A stretch of DNA of 64,000 nt. Origin: Planctomycetota bacterium (GTDB lineage Bacteria > Planctomycetota > UBA1135). The notes under the pieces are model-generated. The model was not told the DNA's origin. It ran no database searches and saw only the letters and a list, made by a program, of their open reading frames with translations. The stretch lies in the NCBI GenBank assembly GCA_021776795.1, contig JAJFFC010000020.1, forward strand, positions 310,001 to 374,000, given 5' to 3'. A program made the position numbers and the translations under genes. The first letter of the stretch is position 1. Each line of letters begins with the position of its first letter. This document shows, one piece after another, positions 41,785 to 50,626 of this stretch.

Positions 41785-41790
41785 AGGGAG

Positions 41791-43845
41791 GTGAGCAAAG
41801 CCTCCGCGCCCTCCGCCGCCCCGAGCGAAGAACCCCCGGCGGAGGAGGGTCTGAGCCTCCAGGACTCGCTCACGGTGCTGCCTGGAGTCGGGCCGAAGCG
41901 GGCGGCCCGGTTCACTTCGTCTTTCGGCGTGACCAAAGTGAGTGGATTGCTCGGGCTGTTGCCGCGAAAATATGAAGATCCGCCGGTGCTCACCACCCTC
42001 GATCAGCTCGGGGAGTTCGCTGGTCTCAGGGTTCGGGTTTGGGCGGTGGTGGCGCGGCAGCAATTTTGGCGACGAGGCCGACGCTCGACCTTGCGTTTAG
42101 GCCTCACGCTGCCGGCAAACGGTAAGGGTGACACCACCGAGGTCCTGGCCGAGGCCCTGTTTTTTAATCAGCCCTATCGCCGTAGCGCCTTCTCGGAGAA
42201 AGATCCCATTCTGCTGGAAGCGCAGGTGCGCCTCGATCCCGAGAAATCCCCGGCGCTGCCGCAACTCCTGGCGCCCAAGTCCTTGCCGGCTGATGCCCCG
42301 CCGCCCTCGACCGGTCCGATTCCGGTCTACCCCGAAGGCGAGGGTCTGTCCTCTGGTGTCGTCGGCCGAATGGTCCATGCCGCGCTCGAACTGCTTCCGC
42401 AAATCCAAGACCCGCTGCCCGAGTGGTTGCGCGCCAAAGTCGAAGTGCCCACTTTGTCGGAAGCACTCAGCGCGCTGCACACGCCACCGAATCCGGAACA
42501 ACTGCAGGCGGGCCGTCGGCGCCTGGCTTGGGGTGAAGTTTTACGCCGGGAACTGCACCACCAAGAAGCGCTGCAGAATCCAAGTGCCGAGGCCGCCCCC
42601 GTTCCCACAGACTCAGACCTTTGGCAGCGGATTGCCGCGCGCCTGCCCTTCCGCTTGAGCGCGGAACAGGAAGAGGTGCTGTCCGAGCTGCGCGCCGACC
42701 TCGACGGCGGCCGGCCCATGGCGCGGCTCCTGCATGGCGAAGTAGGCAGTGGAAAGACGGCGGTGGCCTTTGCTTTGGCGCTCGCCGTCGTGGCTGCAGG
42801 CGGGCAAGTGGCGCTGTTGGCGCCCACCGAAATCCTTGCGCGCCAACATTTAGACACCTTCCGCACTTGGCTGCGCGACAGCGCGGTTGAAGTGGTCGCC
42901 TTCTTGGGCGATGACTCCACCGCCGCACGCCGCGCCGCCCTCGCCACTTTGGGAGCTGGCCGTCCGGCGATTGCAATTGGCACGCATGCGCTGTTCCAAC
43001 CCAAGGTGAGCTTTCGCAACTTGCGTTTGGTGGTCTTCGATGAGCAGCATCGCTTCGGCGTGCGCCAAAAGGCCGCGCTATTGGCCAAGGGTGACCATCC
43101 GCATGTTTTAACCATGACCGCCACGCCGATTCCACGCACCCTGGCCTGGGCGCATTACGGCGCGGTGCAATCTTGCACTTTGCGCAGTCGCGCCGGCACC
43201 ACCGCCACCATTCACACCGAAGTCGCCGAGTGCAATCGTTGGCGGGAAGTGGCCAAGGCTTGGCGCCCCGCACTAGAGGCCGGAGAGCGCGCCTTTGTCG
43301 TCGTGCCCCATGTCGATGGCGACGACGGCTTGCAAGCTTGGCAAGATCGACTTCTACAAGGTCCATGGAAGGGCTTGTCCTCGGCCTTTGTCCACGGCCG
43401 CCTGCCCGGCCAAGAAACTGCGCGCGCCGTCGGCCGCTTCCGCCGCGAGGAAGTCACCCTGCTGTTTGGCACTACGGTGGTCGAGGTCGGCCTCGATGTT
43501 CCCCAAGTCCCGCGCATGCTGATTCTCGGCGCCGAACGCTTCGGTTTGGCTTCTTTGCACCAGCTCCGCGGCCGCCTCAGTCGGGGTGCAGGCGCGGCAA
43601 ATGGCCATTGCCAGATTTTGGCCAAGGGCGCAGAGGCGGTGGAGCGCCTGAAATTTCTCGAGCAAGCTGCCGATGGTTTTGCCGTCGCCGAGGAGGATTT
43701 GCGACGCAGGGGGCCTGGAACCCTGCGAGGCCGCGCTCAGCACGGTCACAGCCGCTTCCAAATGTTCGACCCGGTCGCCGATGCCGATTTAATTCTTCAT
43801 CTTGCGGACAAAGACATACGCAACTGGATTGAAGACCAGGGCTAG
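41791..43845 (+). CDS. recG: ATP-dependent DNA helicase RecG
   Basis: A 684-residue helicase that remodels stalled forks and branched DNA. GTG 41791 is chosen for the TACATT box 6 nt upstream; a TTG at 41740 is the longer alternative. The wedge domain has VLPGVGPKRAARF at its start. Helicase motifs: GEVGSGKTAVAFAL (I), DEQHRFGVRQ (II, typical of RecG), MTATPIPRTLAW (III), a later VVEVGLDVPQ (V) and HQLRGRLSRGA (VI; the second glycine of the usual GRVGRG is serine here). It is a little shorter at both ends than E. coli RecG. The TAG stop is part of a TAGAAT box upstream of the next gene. Confidence 0.95.
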   Translation: MSKASAPSAAPSEEPPAEEGLSLQDSLTVLPGVGPKRAARFTSSFGVTKVSGLLGLLPRKYEDPPVLTTLDQLGEFAGLRVRVWAVVARQQFWRRGRRSTLRLGLTLPANGKGDTTEVLAEALFFNQPYRRSAFSEKDPILLEAQVRLDPEKSPALPQLLAPKSLPADAPPPSTGPIPVYPEGEGLSSGVVGRMVHAALELLPQIQDPLPEWLRAKVEVPTLSEALSALHTPPNPEQLQAGRRRLAWGEVLRRELHHQEALQNPSAEAAPVPTDSDLWQRIAARLPFRLSAEQEEVLSELRADLDGGRPMARLLHGEVGSGKTAVAFALALAVVAAGGQVALLAPTEILARQHLDTFRTWLRDSAVEVVAFLGDDSTAARRAALATLGAGRPAIAIGTHALFQPKVSFRNLRLVVFDEQHRFGVRQKAALLAKGDHPHVLTMTATPIPRTLAWAHYGAVQSCTLRSRAGTTATIHTEVAECNRWREVAKAWRPALEAGERAFVVVPHVDGDDGLQAWQDRLLQGPWKGLSSAFVHGRLPGQETARAVGRFRREEVTLLFGTTVVEVGLDVPQVPRMLILGAERFGLASLHQLRGRLSRGAGAANGHCQILAKGAEAVERLKFLEQAADGFAVAEEDLRRRGPGTLRGRAQHGHSRFQMFDPVADADLILHLADKDIRNWIEDQG

Positions 43846-43848
43846 AAT
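43843..43848 (+). promoter_or_regulatory. TAGAAT box overlapping the recG stop
   Basis: TAGAAT is formed by the recG stop codon and the next three bases, 33 nt before ATG 43882. A modest -10 candidate for the following operon. Confidence 0.3.
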
Positions 43849-43881
43849 AGGCCTCTTGTCCAGGCCTTCTGGCCCTTGAAC

Positions 43882-46845
43882 ATGTTTCCCCGCCTCCTGA
43901 CCTTCCTTCTGCTCGCGGCATTGCCCGTGTCCGCCCTTTCCGCCCAAGGGCTTGAGCTGCCTCCGCCGCCGAAGCCCGAACCCGAGCAGGGGGGTGGCGA
44001 AAAGGATCCGAAGAAGGACCAGCAACAAGGCGAGGGCGAAGACCAGGAGGGCGAGGCCACCGAAGCCGTCGCCGATGTCCCCAAGCTATGGGAAGATGCC
44101 TCCGGCCGCGCGGAAGAGATTTTCCGCGATTTCGAAATCGCTCGCCGCGATACCGATGTCGTCCACAAGCGCACGTTGAATGAGCTGCGGAACCTCGGGC
44201 TCAACACCAAAGATGCGGCGCTCAAGGCACTCAACTCGACCTACCCGCCCACCGTGGTGATTGCCGCCGAGTTGTTGGAGTGGGTTGGCGATCCTGCAGA
44301 TGCCGAGAAAATTGTCGCGGCCTCCTTTCAGGCGCCGGACACCACCTCAGTCAATGCTTGCCTGACCTGCGCCATGAAGTTGGGCAATGGCAAGTTGCCC
44401 GCCAACGCCGTGAAGTTGCTCGACCATCCGCGCCGCCCGGTGCGGACTTTGGCCGAAGCGCGTTTGGGCGAAGCTAGGTCGGAAGAGTATTTGCCGAAGT
44501 TGTTGCAGTTCCTCAATTACGGCCGCGACAAAGACCTCAAGTTGCGTTCGGCGCGTTTGCTGTCCCTCTACCCAGAAATGGAAGAAGTGCGCGCGGGCTT
44601 ACGCAAGACCTTGGCCGGTGATTCGGTCGAGATCGCCATGGTCGCCATTCACACCTTGCAGGGCGAAGGCAGTGAAGAGGACATCGCCTGGATGGAAAAG
44701 GAGTTGTTGGTTGCGCAAACCACCCTAGAAGCTGGTTACTTGGCTTTTGGTTTGGTGGAGTTGCAAGATCAACGTCCAGAACTGATTTTGAACCCTGGTT
44801 TGGAATCGCGTTTGCGCTTCCTGCTCGATGACAAAGACATCTTTGTCAGTGGCGCCGCTGCCGCCGCGCTTGCGGAGTTGGCTTTCCGCATGGATTTAGT
44901 CGGTAGCCAAGCCGAACTCGACCGCAAGTTGCCGTTGTTCTTGGTGCGCGCAGTCGGCGGTGTGATTTTCTATCCACAGTACTCCACCTTTGCGCCGCTC
45001 GCCGAGCGCAGTCTGCGCCGCATCACCGGCGAAGACTTTCGCGGTGAAGATGGCTCGGCCTGGATTCGTTGGTTGCAAGCGAACCAAGAAGGCTTCCGTT
45101 TGGTGCGCGGGCGTCTCGATATCAACGCGGACACGGTGAGCCGGTTGCGTGTGGCCTGGAGCCACCGCGAAGGCGTGCCGGCTCATGTCTTGGTCGGCCC
45201 TGAAGCGGCGTGGAATTACGGCGACCGTGTGTTGGGTGCGCAAGCACTTGACCGCTTACATCGCGCGCTCGAAGACGCCCACCTGCTCGATGCTTCGGTC
45301 CTTCCCGGCACCTATGGCTTGCCCGAAGCGGCTCTTGCTGCCAGTTTCGATATTTCCATGGGCACGCAGCGCAAGACCGTGAAGTACCGCGGCCGCGCTG
45401 GCAGTGGAAGAGTGCAGCCCTTGTTGGCGCTGTTGACCGAGTTGGATCACAAAACCGCATGGCAATCCCTAGCCAGCCGCGATGAACTCGGTCATCAGTT
45501 TGTGCTCGATCACTTGGAAGAGTTTGATCAGCTTGGCGCTGGCGAGGCGCGCAATGCCGCATTGCTTGGCCTCATGCGCGACCGCTTGTCTAGTCTCGAC
45601 CCAGAATCTCTGCGCAACTGGGTGGGAGAGCTTCGCAACATGCCTGACCTTGCTGGCGTTTGGTCTGACGAGCTAGCACAAGACTTCTTCACGGTGGCCT
45701 TACGTGAGGCTCCCGCCGATCCTTTGTTTGCGGTGCAGATTTTGGACTTGGCCTTGACTTCGCCGCAAGCAGAAGGCTTGCCGGCCAACATCGACGCCAT
45801 CATGGCCCTTGAGCCACCGGCCGCGGGCATGTTGTTGGAAGCGGCCTTCACCCATTACGCGCCGACTGATTTAGCCGCTGCCTTGCAAGATCAGCGCAGT
45901 GAAGTGCGCGTGGCTGCGGTCTCCGCGCTTGCCATAGCGGATGTTGCCGAAGCCCCTGCCCTCTTGCGTCAGGCTTTGCGTGATGAAGATGCGCAAGTAC
46001 AGCAATTGGCCCTTCGTGGCCTCGGTCGCTTGGCCCCGGCCGATGAGGAGACTTACCAGGCTTTGCTGTCCTTCGCCCAAGCAGGGAACCCCAATGGCTT
46101 GCGCAATGAAGCCTTGTGGGGGCTCGGTCGCCTTGGCCGACCGCAAGCCGTCGCCACTTTGGTCGAAGCGGCTCTGGACACCGAAATGACTGTGCAAGTT
46201 GCCGGTCTCGATGCCCTTGGTCGTGTCGGTGGTCGCGAGGCTGACGACGCGCTGTCGCAGTTGTTCTCTGCCTTTGCCGATGGCCCGCTGGAATCGAGTT
46301 ATCTGCGCGCGGTCATGAGTGAAGGCGCCTCCCGTGCGCGCGGCATTTTGCGCCCAAACCTCCTTGCCGAAGATCCTCTGGTGTCTAACCGCGCTGCGGT
46401 CCTGGCCGGTAGCCTCGGCGACCCAGCCGCCGCGCCATCTTTAATGGCCATGTTGCCCGCCAACCCGCGCGATGCCGAGTTGCTCGAAGCTTTAGCCACC
46501 ACCCTGTGCACCGACTTCCGTCGTCTACCTGACCCGGCCGGTACCTACACCGCATGGTGGGAGAAAAATCGCCTCACTTCGCCGGCGCTGTGGCTGCAAA
46601 AGCCTGCCGCTGATTCCGGCTATGCCTTGTCGCCAGCCTTCCTCGACCCAGAGCGTGTATCCACACGCACCAGTGCCGCGATCTTGCTCGACCTTCTGGT
46701 CAACGGTCCCACCTGGATGCGCCCGGCAGCTGCCTACTACCTAGACGCCCTGAGTGGTCGCGATGCTCCCGTCATCTTGGCACGCACGCCGAAAGAGGAA
46801 GTCGAGCGCCGCGCAGCAGTGTGGCGAGATTGGCTCAAGCAGTGA
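43882..46845 (+). CDS. Exported HEAT-repeat protein
   Basis: A 987-residue protein. ATG 43882 gives the signal peptide MFPRLLTFLLLAALPVSALSA; a TTG two codons earlier is possible. A Pro/Glu/Gly/Lys-rich stretch (about residues 24-60) is followed by HEAT-type helical repeats over most of the length, clearest in residues 640-860: RSEVRVAAVSALAIADV, EDAQVQQLALRGLGRLAP, GLRNEALWGLGRLGRPQAV, MTVQVAGLDALGRVGG. Such solenoids bind other proteins; this one would act outside the cytoplasm. The stop overlaps the next start (GTGA). Confidence 0.85.
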   Translation: MFPRLLTFLLLAALPVSALSAQGLELPPPPKPEPEQGGGEKDPKKDQQQGEGEDQEGEATEAVADVPKLWEDASGRAEEIFRDFEIARRDTDVVHKRTLNELRNLGLNTKDAALKALNSTYPPTVVIAAELLEWVGDPADAEKIVAASFQAPDTTSVNACLTCAMKLGNGKLPANAVKLLDHPRRPVRTLAEARLGEARSEEYLPKLLQFLNYGRDKDLKLRSARLLSLYPEMEEVRAGLRKTLAGDSVEIAMVAIHTLQGEGSEEDIAWMEKELLVAQTTLEAGYLAFGLVELQDQRPELILNPGLESRLRFLLDDKDIFVSGAAAAALAELAFRMDLVGSQAELDRKLPLFLVRAVGGVIFYPQYSTFAPLAERSLRRITGEDFRGEDGSAWIRWLQANQEGFRLVRGRLDINADTVSRLRVAWSHREGVPAHVLVGPEAAWNYGDRVLGAQALDRLHRALEDAHLLDASVLPGTYGLPEAALAASFDISMGTQRKTVKYRGRAGSGRVQPLLALLTELDHKTAWQSLASRDELGHQFVLDHLEEFDQLGAGEARNAALLGLMRDRLSSLDPESLRNWVGELRNMPDLAGVWSDELAQDFFTVALREAPADPLFAVQILDLALTSPQAEGLPANIDAIMALEPPAAGMLLEAAFTHYAPTDLAAALQDQRSEVRVAAVSALAIADVAEAPALLRQALRDEDAQVQQLALRGLGRLAPADEETYQALLSFAQAGNPNGLRNEALWGLGRLGRPQAVATLVEAALDTEMTVQVAGLDALGRVGGREADDALSQLFSAFADGPLESSYLRAVMSEGASRARGILRPNLLAEDPLVSNRAAVLAGSLGDPAAAPSLMAMLPANPRDAELLEALATTLCTDFRRLPDPAGTYTAWWEKNRLTSPALWLQKPAADSGYALSPAFLDPERVSTRTSAAILLDLLVNGPTWMRPAAAYYLDALSGRDAPVILARTPKEEVERRAAVWRDWLKQ

Positions 46846-47399
46846 GCGCAAGACCCGGACGCGCGCAACGCATTTTTGGCCTCGTCTTTGTCGGCGTGGG
46901 CCTTGCAGTATTGCTGATTTCCTGGCGCCTTGGCGCAGGCGAGCGGAAAGTTGCGGCGTGGCAAGAGCAGATCACCCTCGCCGCGGAGGAACATGGCATC
47001 GAGCCGGCCATGCTTGCCGCCCTGGTCTACGCAGAATCACGTGGCGACGAAAACGCAGTGTCTTCGATTGGTGCCCTCGGCCTGTGCCAACTTCTACCGA
47101 CCACCGCCGAAGAAGAGGCTAAGCGCCAGGGCATCAGTGGCCCGCCCTACACCGCGCAAGACAATCTGCGTTTGGGTGCTGGCTATCTAGCGCGCATGTT
47201 CCAATACTGGGATGGCGACGAGGATTTGGCCTTGCTTTCCTATCGCTTAGGCCCGACAGGGGTAAGGCGGCGCATGGAAGCTGCAGGCGGCCGCGAAGCT
47301 TGGCTCCAGGAGCTGCAACAAAATCTGCCCTCGCCTTGGGGATACCGCGCGCAAATCGAGCGCATGCAGGAAGTCTTCGCCAAACGTTTTCAGCCCTAG
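46842..47399 (+). CDS. Lytic transglycosylase-like (SLT) protein
   Basis: A 185-residue protein starting at GTG 46842, with one N-terminal membrane helix (IFGLVFVGVGLAVLLISW). The SLT domain has the catalytic Glu in VYAESRGDENAVSSIGALGL, then CQLLPTTAEEEA, NLRLGAGYLARMF and ALLSYRLGPTGV (usually A-Y-N-x-G-x-x-x-V). It would cleave the glycan strand of peptidoglycan and is close in size to small periplasmic transglycosylases. It overlaps the HEAT gene by four bases; the next gene begins after two. Confidence 0.87.
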   Translation: MSARPGRAQRIFGLVFVGVGLAVLLISWRLGAGERKVAAWQEQITLAAEEHGIEPAMLAALVYAESRGDENAVSSIGALGLCQLLPTTAEEEAKRQGISGPPYTAQDNLRLGAGYLARMFQYWDGDEDLALLSYRLGPTGVRRRMEAAGGREAWLQELQQNLPSPWGYRAQIERMQEVFAKRFQP

Positions 47400-47401
47400 T
47401 C

Positions 47402-47722
47402 ATGCCTCGTCCGCAACGACTCATCCTGATGTGCACCAATGTGCGCCCACCCGACCGCAAGGAGAGTTGTGGGGGGCATCACCAAGGTGCCGAGATCGCC
47501 ACCGCCTTCCGCCGCGAACTCAAGGCGCGAGGTTTGAGTGGTCGCCTCCGCGCCTCGCAAACCTCTTGCTTGGGGCCATGCCTTGGCGGCCCCCATGCAG
47601 TCGTGATGCCCGACAATGTTTGGTATTCTGGCTTCCGCGAGAGCGACATCGCGGCCATCATTGACGAGCATCTACTTGCTGGCCGCCCGGTCGAACGACT
47701 TCGCACACCCCCCGCGCCCTAA
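47402..47722 (+). CDS. Thioredoxin-like 2Fe-2S ferredoxin domain protein
   Basis: A 106-residue protein starting at ATG 47402. Cys residues in LMCTNVRPPDRKESCGG (two cysteines, 12 residues apart) and TSCLGPCLGGPHAVVMP are arranged like those of thioredoxin-fold 2Fe-2S ferredoxins (Shethna type and (2Fe-2S) ferredoxin domain-containing proteins). WYSGFRESDIAAIIDEHL is the usual last helix. It is 3 nt from a plant-type ferredoxin gene, so the pair may act as redox partners of an enzyme elsewhere. Confidence 0.85.
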   Translation: MPRPQRLILMCTNVRPPDRKESCGGHHQGAEIATAFRRELKARGLSGRLRASQTSCLGPCLGGPHAVVMPDNVWYSGFRESDIAAIIDEHLLAGRPVERLRTPPAP

Positions 47723-47725
47723 CGC

Positions 47726-48013
47726 ATGTCACGCCTTGATGTAGAAACGCCGAGTGGTCTCGAAGTGGTTGCCTATGAAGAAGGCAGCCCATTGATGGAC
47801 CTTGCCGAAGACCAAGATCTGCCGATTCCCTTCGGTTGTCAGTCGGGAAAGTGTGGAATCTGCCAGGTCGAAGTGCTTTCGGGTGAGTTGGCCGAGCCCG
47901 GCACCTTCGAAAAGGCCGTGCTTGAGAGCTTTGCCTGCGAACCCAAGGTGCGTTTGGCCTGCCAGGCCATGATGGGCGAGGGCCGCGTGCGCCTGCGCAT
48001 CCTCAACGTGTGA
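47726..48013 (+). CDS. Plant-type 2Fe-2S ferredoxin
   Basis: A 95-residue ferredoxin. The cluster ligands are C-x4-C-x2-C in CQSGKCGICQVEVLSG and a last cysteine in RLACQAMMG. The length is that of a stand-alone ferredoxin. It could transfer electrons to a reductase or oxygenase, but the neighbours (thioredoxin-like ferredoxin, transglycosylase, M1 peptidase) do not show which. Confidence 0.92.
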   Translation: MSRLDVETPSGLEVVAYEEGSPLMDLAEDQDLPIPFGCQSGKCGICQVEVLSGELAEPGTFEKAVLESFACEPKVRLACQAMMGEGRVRLRILNV

Positions 48014-48037
48014 GCCTGCGCTGGCGCTTGCGTCAGA

Positions 48038-49702
48038 ATGAATCCGAGCTTCCTTAGAATGGCAGGCGTCATGCTGGCCATGTCCATCCTCCTTCTGCTG
48101 GCGCTCCAAAACGCCTCCCCGGAATCGACCGCGCCCGCGCCCGCGGCCGCTCCTGCCGCCGAGGCCGCCGCCCTCACCGATTTAGATACGCCCAACTACA
48201 TGGGTTATCCGGCGCAAGATGCCCTGAGCTACGGATTGGCCGTCGAAGTCCACGCCGATGGCACCTTCTCTGGCTCCATTCGCTATCACTTCCGCATGCT
48301 CGAAGATGCCGACGCCATCTACCTCGACTTCGTGCCGAGCGCAGATTGGAAGGTCGAGTTCCATGACATGAAGGCTCAGGTTATGGAAGGCAATGAGCTC
48401 AAAATCGAGCGTGGCAAGGCCAAAGTGAGATTGTCGCGCCCATTCCCTTATGAGAAGGGAAATGATGTCTTCTTCAGTGCAACTTTCTCCGGCAAACCGG
48501 TGCATGGTTTGTACCGCGAGCGCAATCGCCACGGCACCACCTATGTCTTCACCGATCACTTCAGTACGCGTGGCAGGCATTGGCTACCGCTAGAAGACGC
48601 CAACACCGATCGCGCGGCGTGGTCGGTCAGCCTCAGCATCTTGCCAGGCTGGGAGGCTTTGGGGAGTGGCAAGTGGGAGGCCCAAGATGAAGCCGGGCGC
48701 AAGTTCTCCGGCGAAACCCAGGCCGACATCCCGCCCAGCCTGTTCGCCTTTGCCGCCGGGCCCTTCACGCGCGTGGCCGAGGCCGGCGATGACCGTCTAG
48801 AACCGCATTACATTTTCCCGCAGGATGTCGCCGCTTCAAAGGAGGGGTTGAAACACCACGCCGCGTGGATGGCCTTGATGGAGGAAACCTTTGGGCCATA
48901 TCAATACGCCAAATACACCACCGCCCAAATCCCCACGCGCTGGGGTGGGGTGGAGTACCCGGGCAATGTTTGGCTGTCGCAGCACATTTTCCGCGGCCGC
49001 GACCATGGCATCGGCACTTTGTCGCATGAGTTCGCGCATATGTGGTTTGGCGATGGCGTCGGCTACGCCGATTGGCAAGATGCTTGGCTGGCCGAGGGTT
49101 TTGCCACCTATTTTGGGCCCTGGCTGGCCGATGCCGTCGGCGAATCTGAACTGGGCGCTTCCATGCGTGGCGTGCGTCAGCGCTGGCTCCGCGCCAAGAA
49201 CGCGCATATTTTGCCGATTCGTTGGGGCGAATACGAAAACCCGGACCAGATGTATGGCCGCGCGTCTTCGAATACCTACCAGAAGGCGGCTTTCGTGTTG
49301 CACATGCTGCGCCAAGAGATCGGCGACGAAGCCTTCTTCGGTGGCATCCGGGCGTGGTACCTAGAGCACCTCAATCAGGCCGTCGATTCCGCCAGTTTAC
49401 AGGCCGCGATTTCGAAGGCCGCAGACCGTGACATGAGTTGGTTCTTTGCGCAGTGGCTCGACCGCCCCGGTGCGCCCACCTTGTCTTGGAACCTCGAGGG
49501 CGAGACCTTGCACCTCGAGCAAAATCAAGACGCCGAGGCATTCCGCCTGCGTATTCCGGTGCGTTGGCAAGGTGCCGACGGCAACGCCCAACTCCAAGTG
49601 GTGGAGATGACGGACAAGCAAGCCAGCTTGTCACTCGGCGCTGGCGCCACGGCAGTACAGGTCGATCCGGACGGAGTCGTCCTTTACATGCCTGGCGGTT
49701 GA
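48038..49702 (+). CDS. M1-family metallopeptidase
   Basis: A 554-residue protein with an N-terminal membrane segment (VMLAMSILLLLALQ; ATG 48071 is another possible start) and an Ala/Pro linker. The zinc site is complete: His330-Glu331-x2-His334 in SHEFAHMWFGD and Glu353 in WLAEGFATYF. The usual G-x-M-E-N exopeptidase motif reads GGVEYPG, so Glu is kept and the neighbours differ. The domain order (beta-rich N-terminal domain, thermolysin-like domain, C-terminal beta domain) is that of aminopeptidase N/LTA4 hydrolase, shortened at the C terminus. Probably an exported aminopeptidase. The last 19 bp overlap the convergent lipoprotein gene. Confidence 0.9.
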   Translation: MNPSFLRMAGVMLAMSILLLLALQNASPESTAPAPAAAPAAEAAALTDLDTPNYMGYPAQDALSYGLAVEVHADGTFSGSIRYHFRMLEDADAIYLDFVPSADWKVEFHDMKAQVMEGNELKIERGKAKVRLSRPFPYEKGNDVFFSATFSGKPVHGLYRERNRHGTTYVFTDHFSTRGRHWLPLEDANTDRAAWSVSLSILPGWEALGSGKWEAQDEAGRKFSGETQADIPPSLFAFAAGPFTRVAEAGDDRLEPHYIFPQDVAASKEGLKHHAAWMALMEETFGPYQYAKYTTAQIPTRWGGVEYPGNVWLSQHIFRGRDHGIGTLSHEFAHMWFGDGVGYADWQDAWLAEGFATYFGPWLADAVGESELGASMRGVRQRWLRAKNAHILPIRWGEYENPDQMYGRASSNTYQKAAFVLHMLRQEIGDEAFFGGIRAWYLEHLNQAVDSASLQAAISKAADRDMSWFFAQWLDRPGAPTLSWNLEGETLHLEQNQDAEAFRLRIPVRWQGADGNAQLQVVEMTDKQASLSLGAGATAVQVDPDGVVLYMPGG

Positions 49703-50247
49703 ACCGGGTGCACGCGCAGCATCGATTCCATGGCTTGGTACGCGCCTTCGCTGCGCAAAATCACCATGGCATCGCCTTGTGGTAGCAGATAATCCACGCC
49801 GACTTTGGCGAAGTGCGTGCCCGCCGACCAAGCCTCACTGTCAAGTTGGCCGAGTAAACGTTCCTGCCCATTTTCCACCGCAATCAAGCTAAAGCGAATT
49901 GGGTAGGGGGCCAAGGCTTTGGCGGCCAAGTGCAGGCTGCCGTCTTCGTTCATGTGCGCATCGAGGGCGCGAATCCATTGCGCATGGTCACGACCGATAA
50001 GGGGAGAGGCCGGAGCTTCTGCTGCTTCCCATGCGCGAGTCAAGGCAGGATTGTGCGCATCGTGGACATCGGCATTGCTCCAAGAAGCACCCTCGGCAGG
50101 AACCTCCAACCAAATGGTGTTGGTATCGAGCTGATAAAAGGCCTGATGTTCCCACTGCGCCAGACCAGTGGGTCCGGTGGGGGAGGTGCAAGCGCTCGCG
50201 CCAAGGCCGAGCAAAAGGCAAAAACCGACGAGGGGAATCCGCGACAT
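49684..50247 (-). CDS. Putative lipoprotein of unknown function
   Basis: A 187-residue protein. ATG 50247 gives MSRIPLVGFCLLLGLGASAC, with a good lipobox and lipidated Cys20. The mature part is predicted to be beta-rich (HEDGSLHLAAKALAPYPIRFSLIAVEN-like stretches of alternating residues) with no domain I can name. TATCTT lies 9 nt before the ATG. The 3' end overlaps the M1 peptidase gene by 19 bp on the opposite strand. Confidence 0.75.
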   Translation of the reverse strand: MSRIPLVGFCLLLGLGASACTSPTGPTGLAQWEHQAFYQLDTNTIWLEVPAEGASWSNADVHDAHNPALTRAWEAAEAPASPLIGRDHAQWIRALDAHMNEDGSLHLAAKALAPYPIRFSLIAVENGQERLLGQLDSEAWSAGTHFAKVGVDYLLPQGDAMVILRSEGAYQAMESMLRVHPVQPPGM

Positions 50248-50385
50248 CGTGCAGCTAAGATACCACGCTGCGGACATCGCTTGCGCTGCCTGCAACAATT
50301 CATCCCTACCCCCAGTTTTCCCTAATTCTTAGATTTCACTCACCGATGACGTAGAAAACCGCATTTTGCCTGCATAATTTTGAGA

Positions 50386-50592
50386 ATGGGCAAAGCAATT
50401 GCCTTGGAGTCGGCACTTAAGACGACCGGTTTCTTGGGCGATGATAAGCCTGTCCACCTGGACTATGGAATGGTCGAAGGCGCTAACGCCAAGTCGACGA
50501 GAGGCAAATATCTACGTCATCCTTTCACCGATGTGCACGTCACCTCGGTGGAGGGAGTCTCGTCCGGCTGGCGTAAAAGTGAGAAAGTCTAA
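50386..50592 (+). CDS. Small ORF upstream of the GGDEF gene, no homology recognised
   Basis: A 68-codon frame from ATG 50386 to TAA 50590-50592. CATAAT (50373-50378, preceded by TG) lies 7 nt before the ATG, the same geometry as at other gene starts here. The product is hydrophilic (ALKTTGFLGDDKPVHLDYGM) with no signal or known motif. It may be a real small protein, a leader of the GGDEF gene 34 nt downstream, or chance. Codon usage is not as strongly GC3-biased as in neighbours. Confidence 0.4.
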   Translation: MGKAIALESALKTTGFLGDDKPVHLDYGMVEGANAKSTRGKYLRHPFTDVHVTSVEGVSSGWRKSEKV

Positions 50593-50626
50593 GTATCCGA
50601 ACGACGATTCACACGTACATATCCCG

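Noticed and set aside
42467..43366. Long minus-strand frame inside recG
   Set aside because: Antisense to helicase motifs of recG; Arg/Pro-rich shadow.
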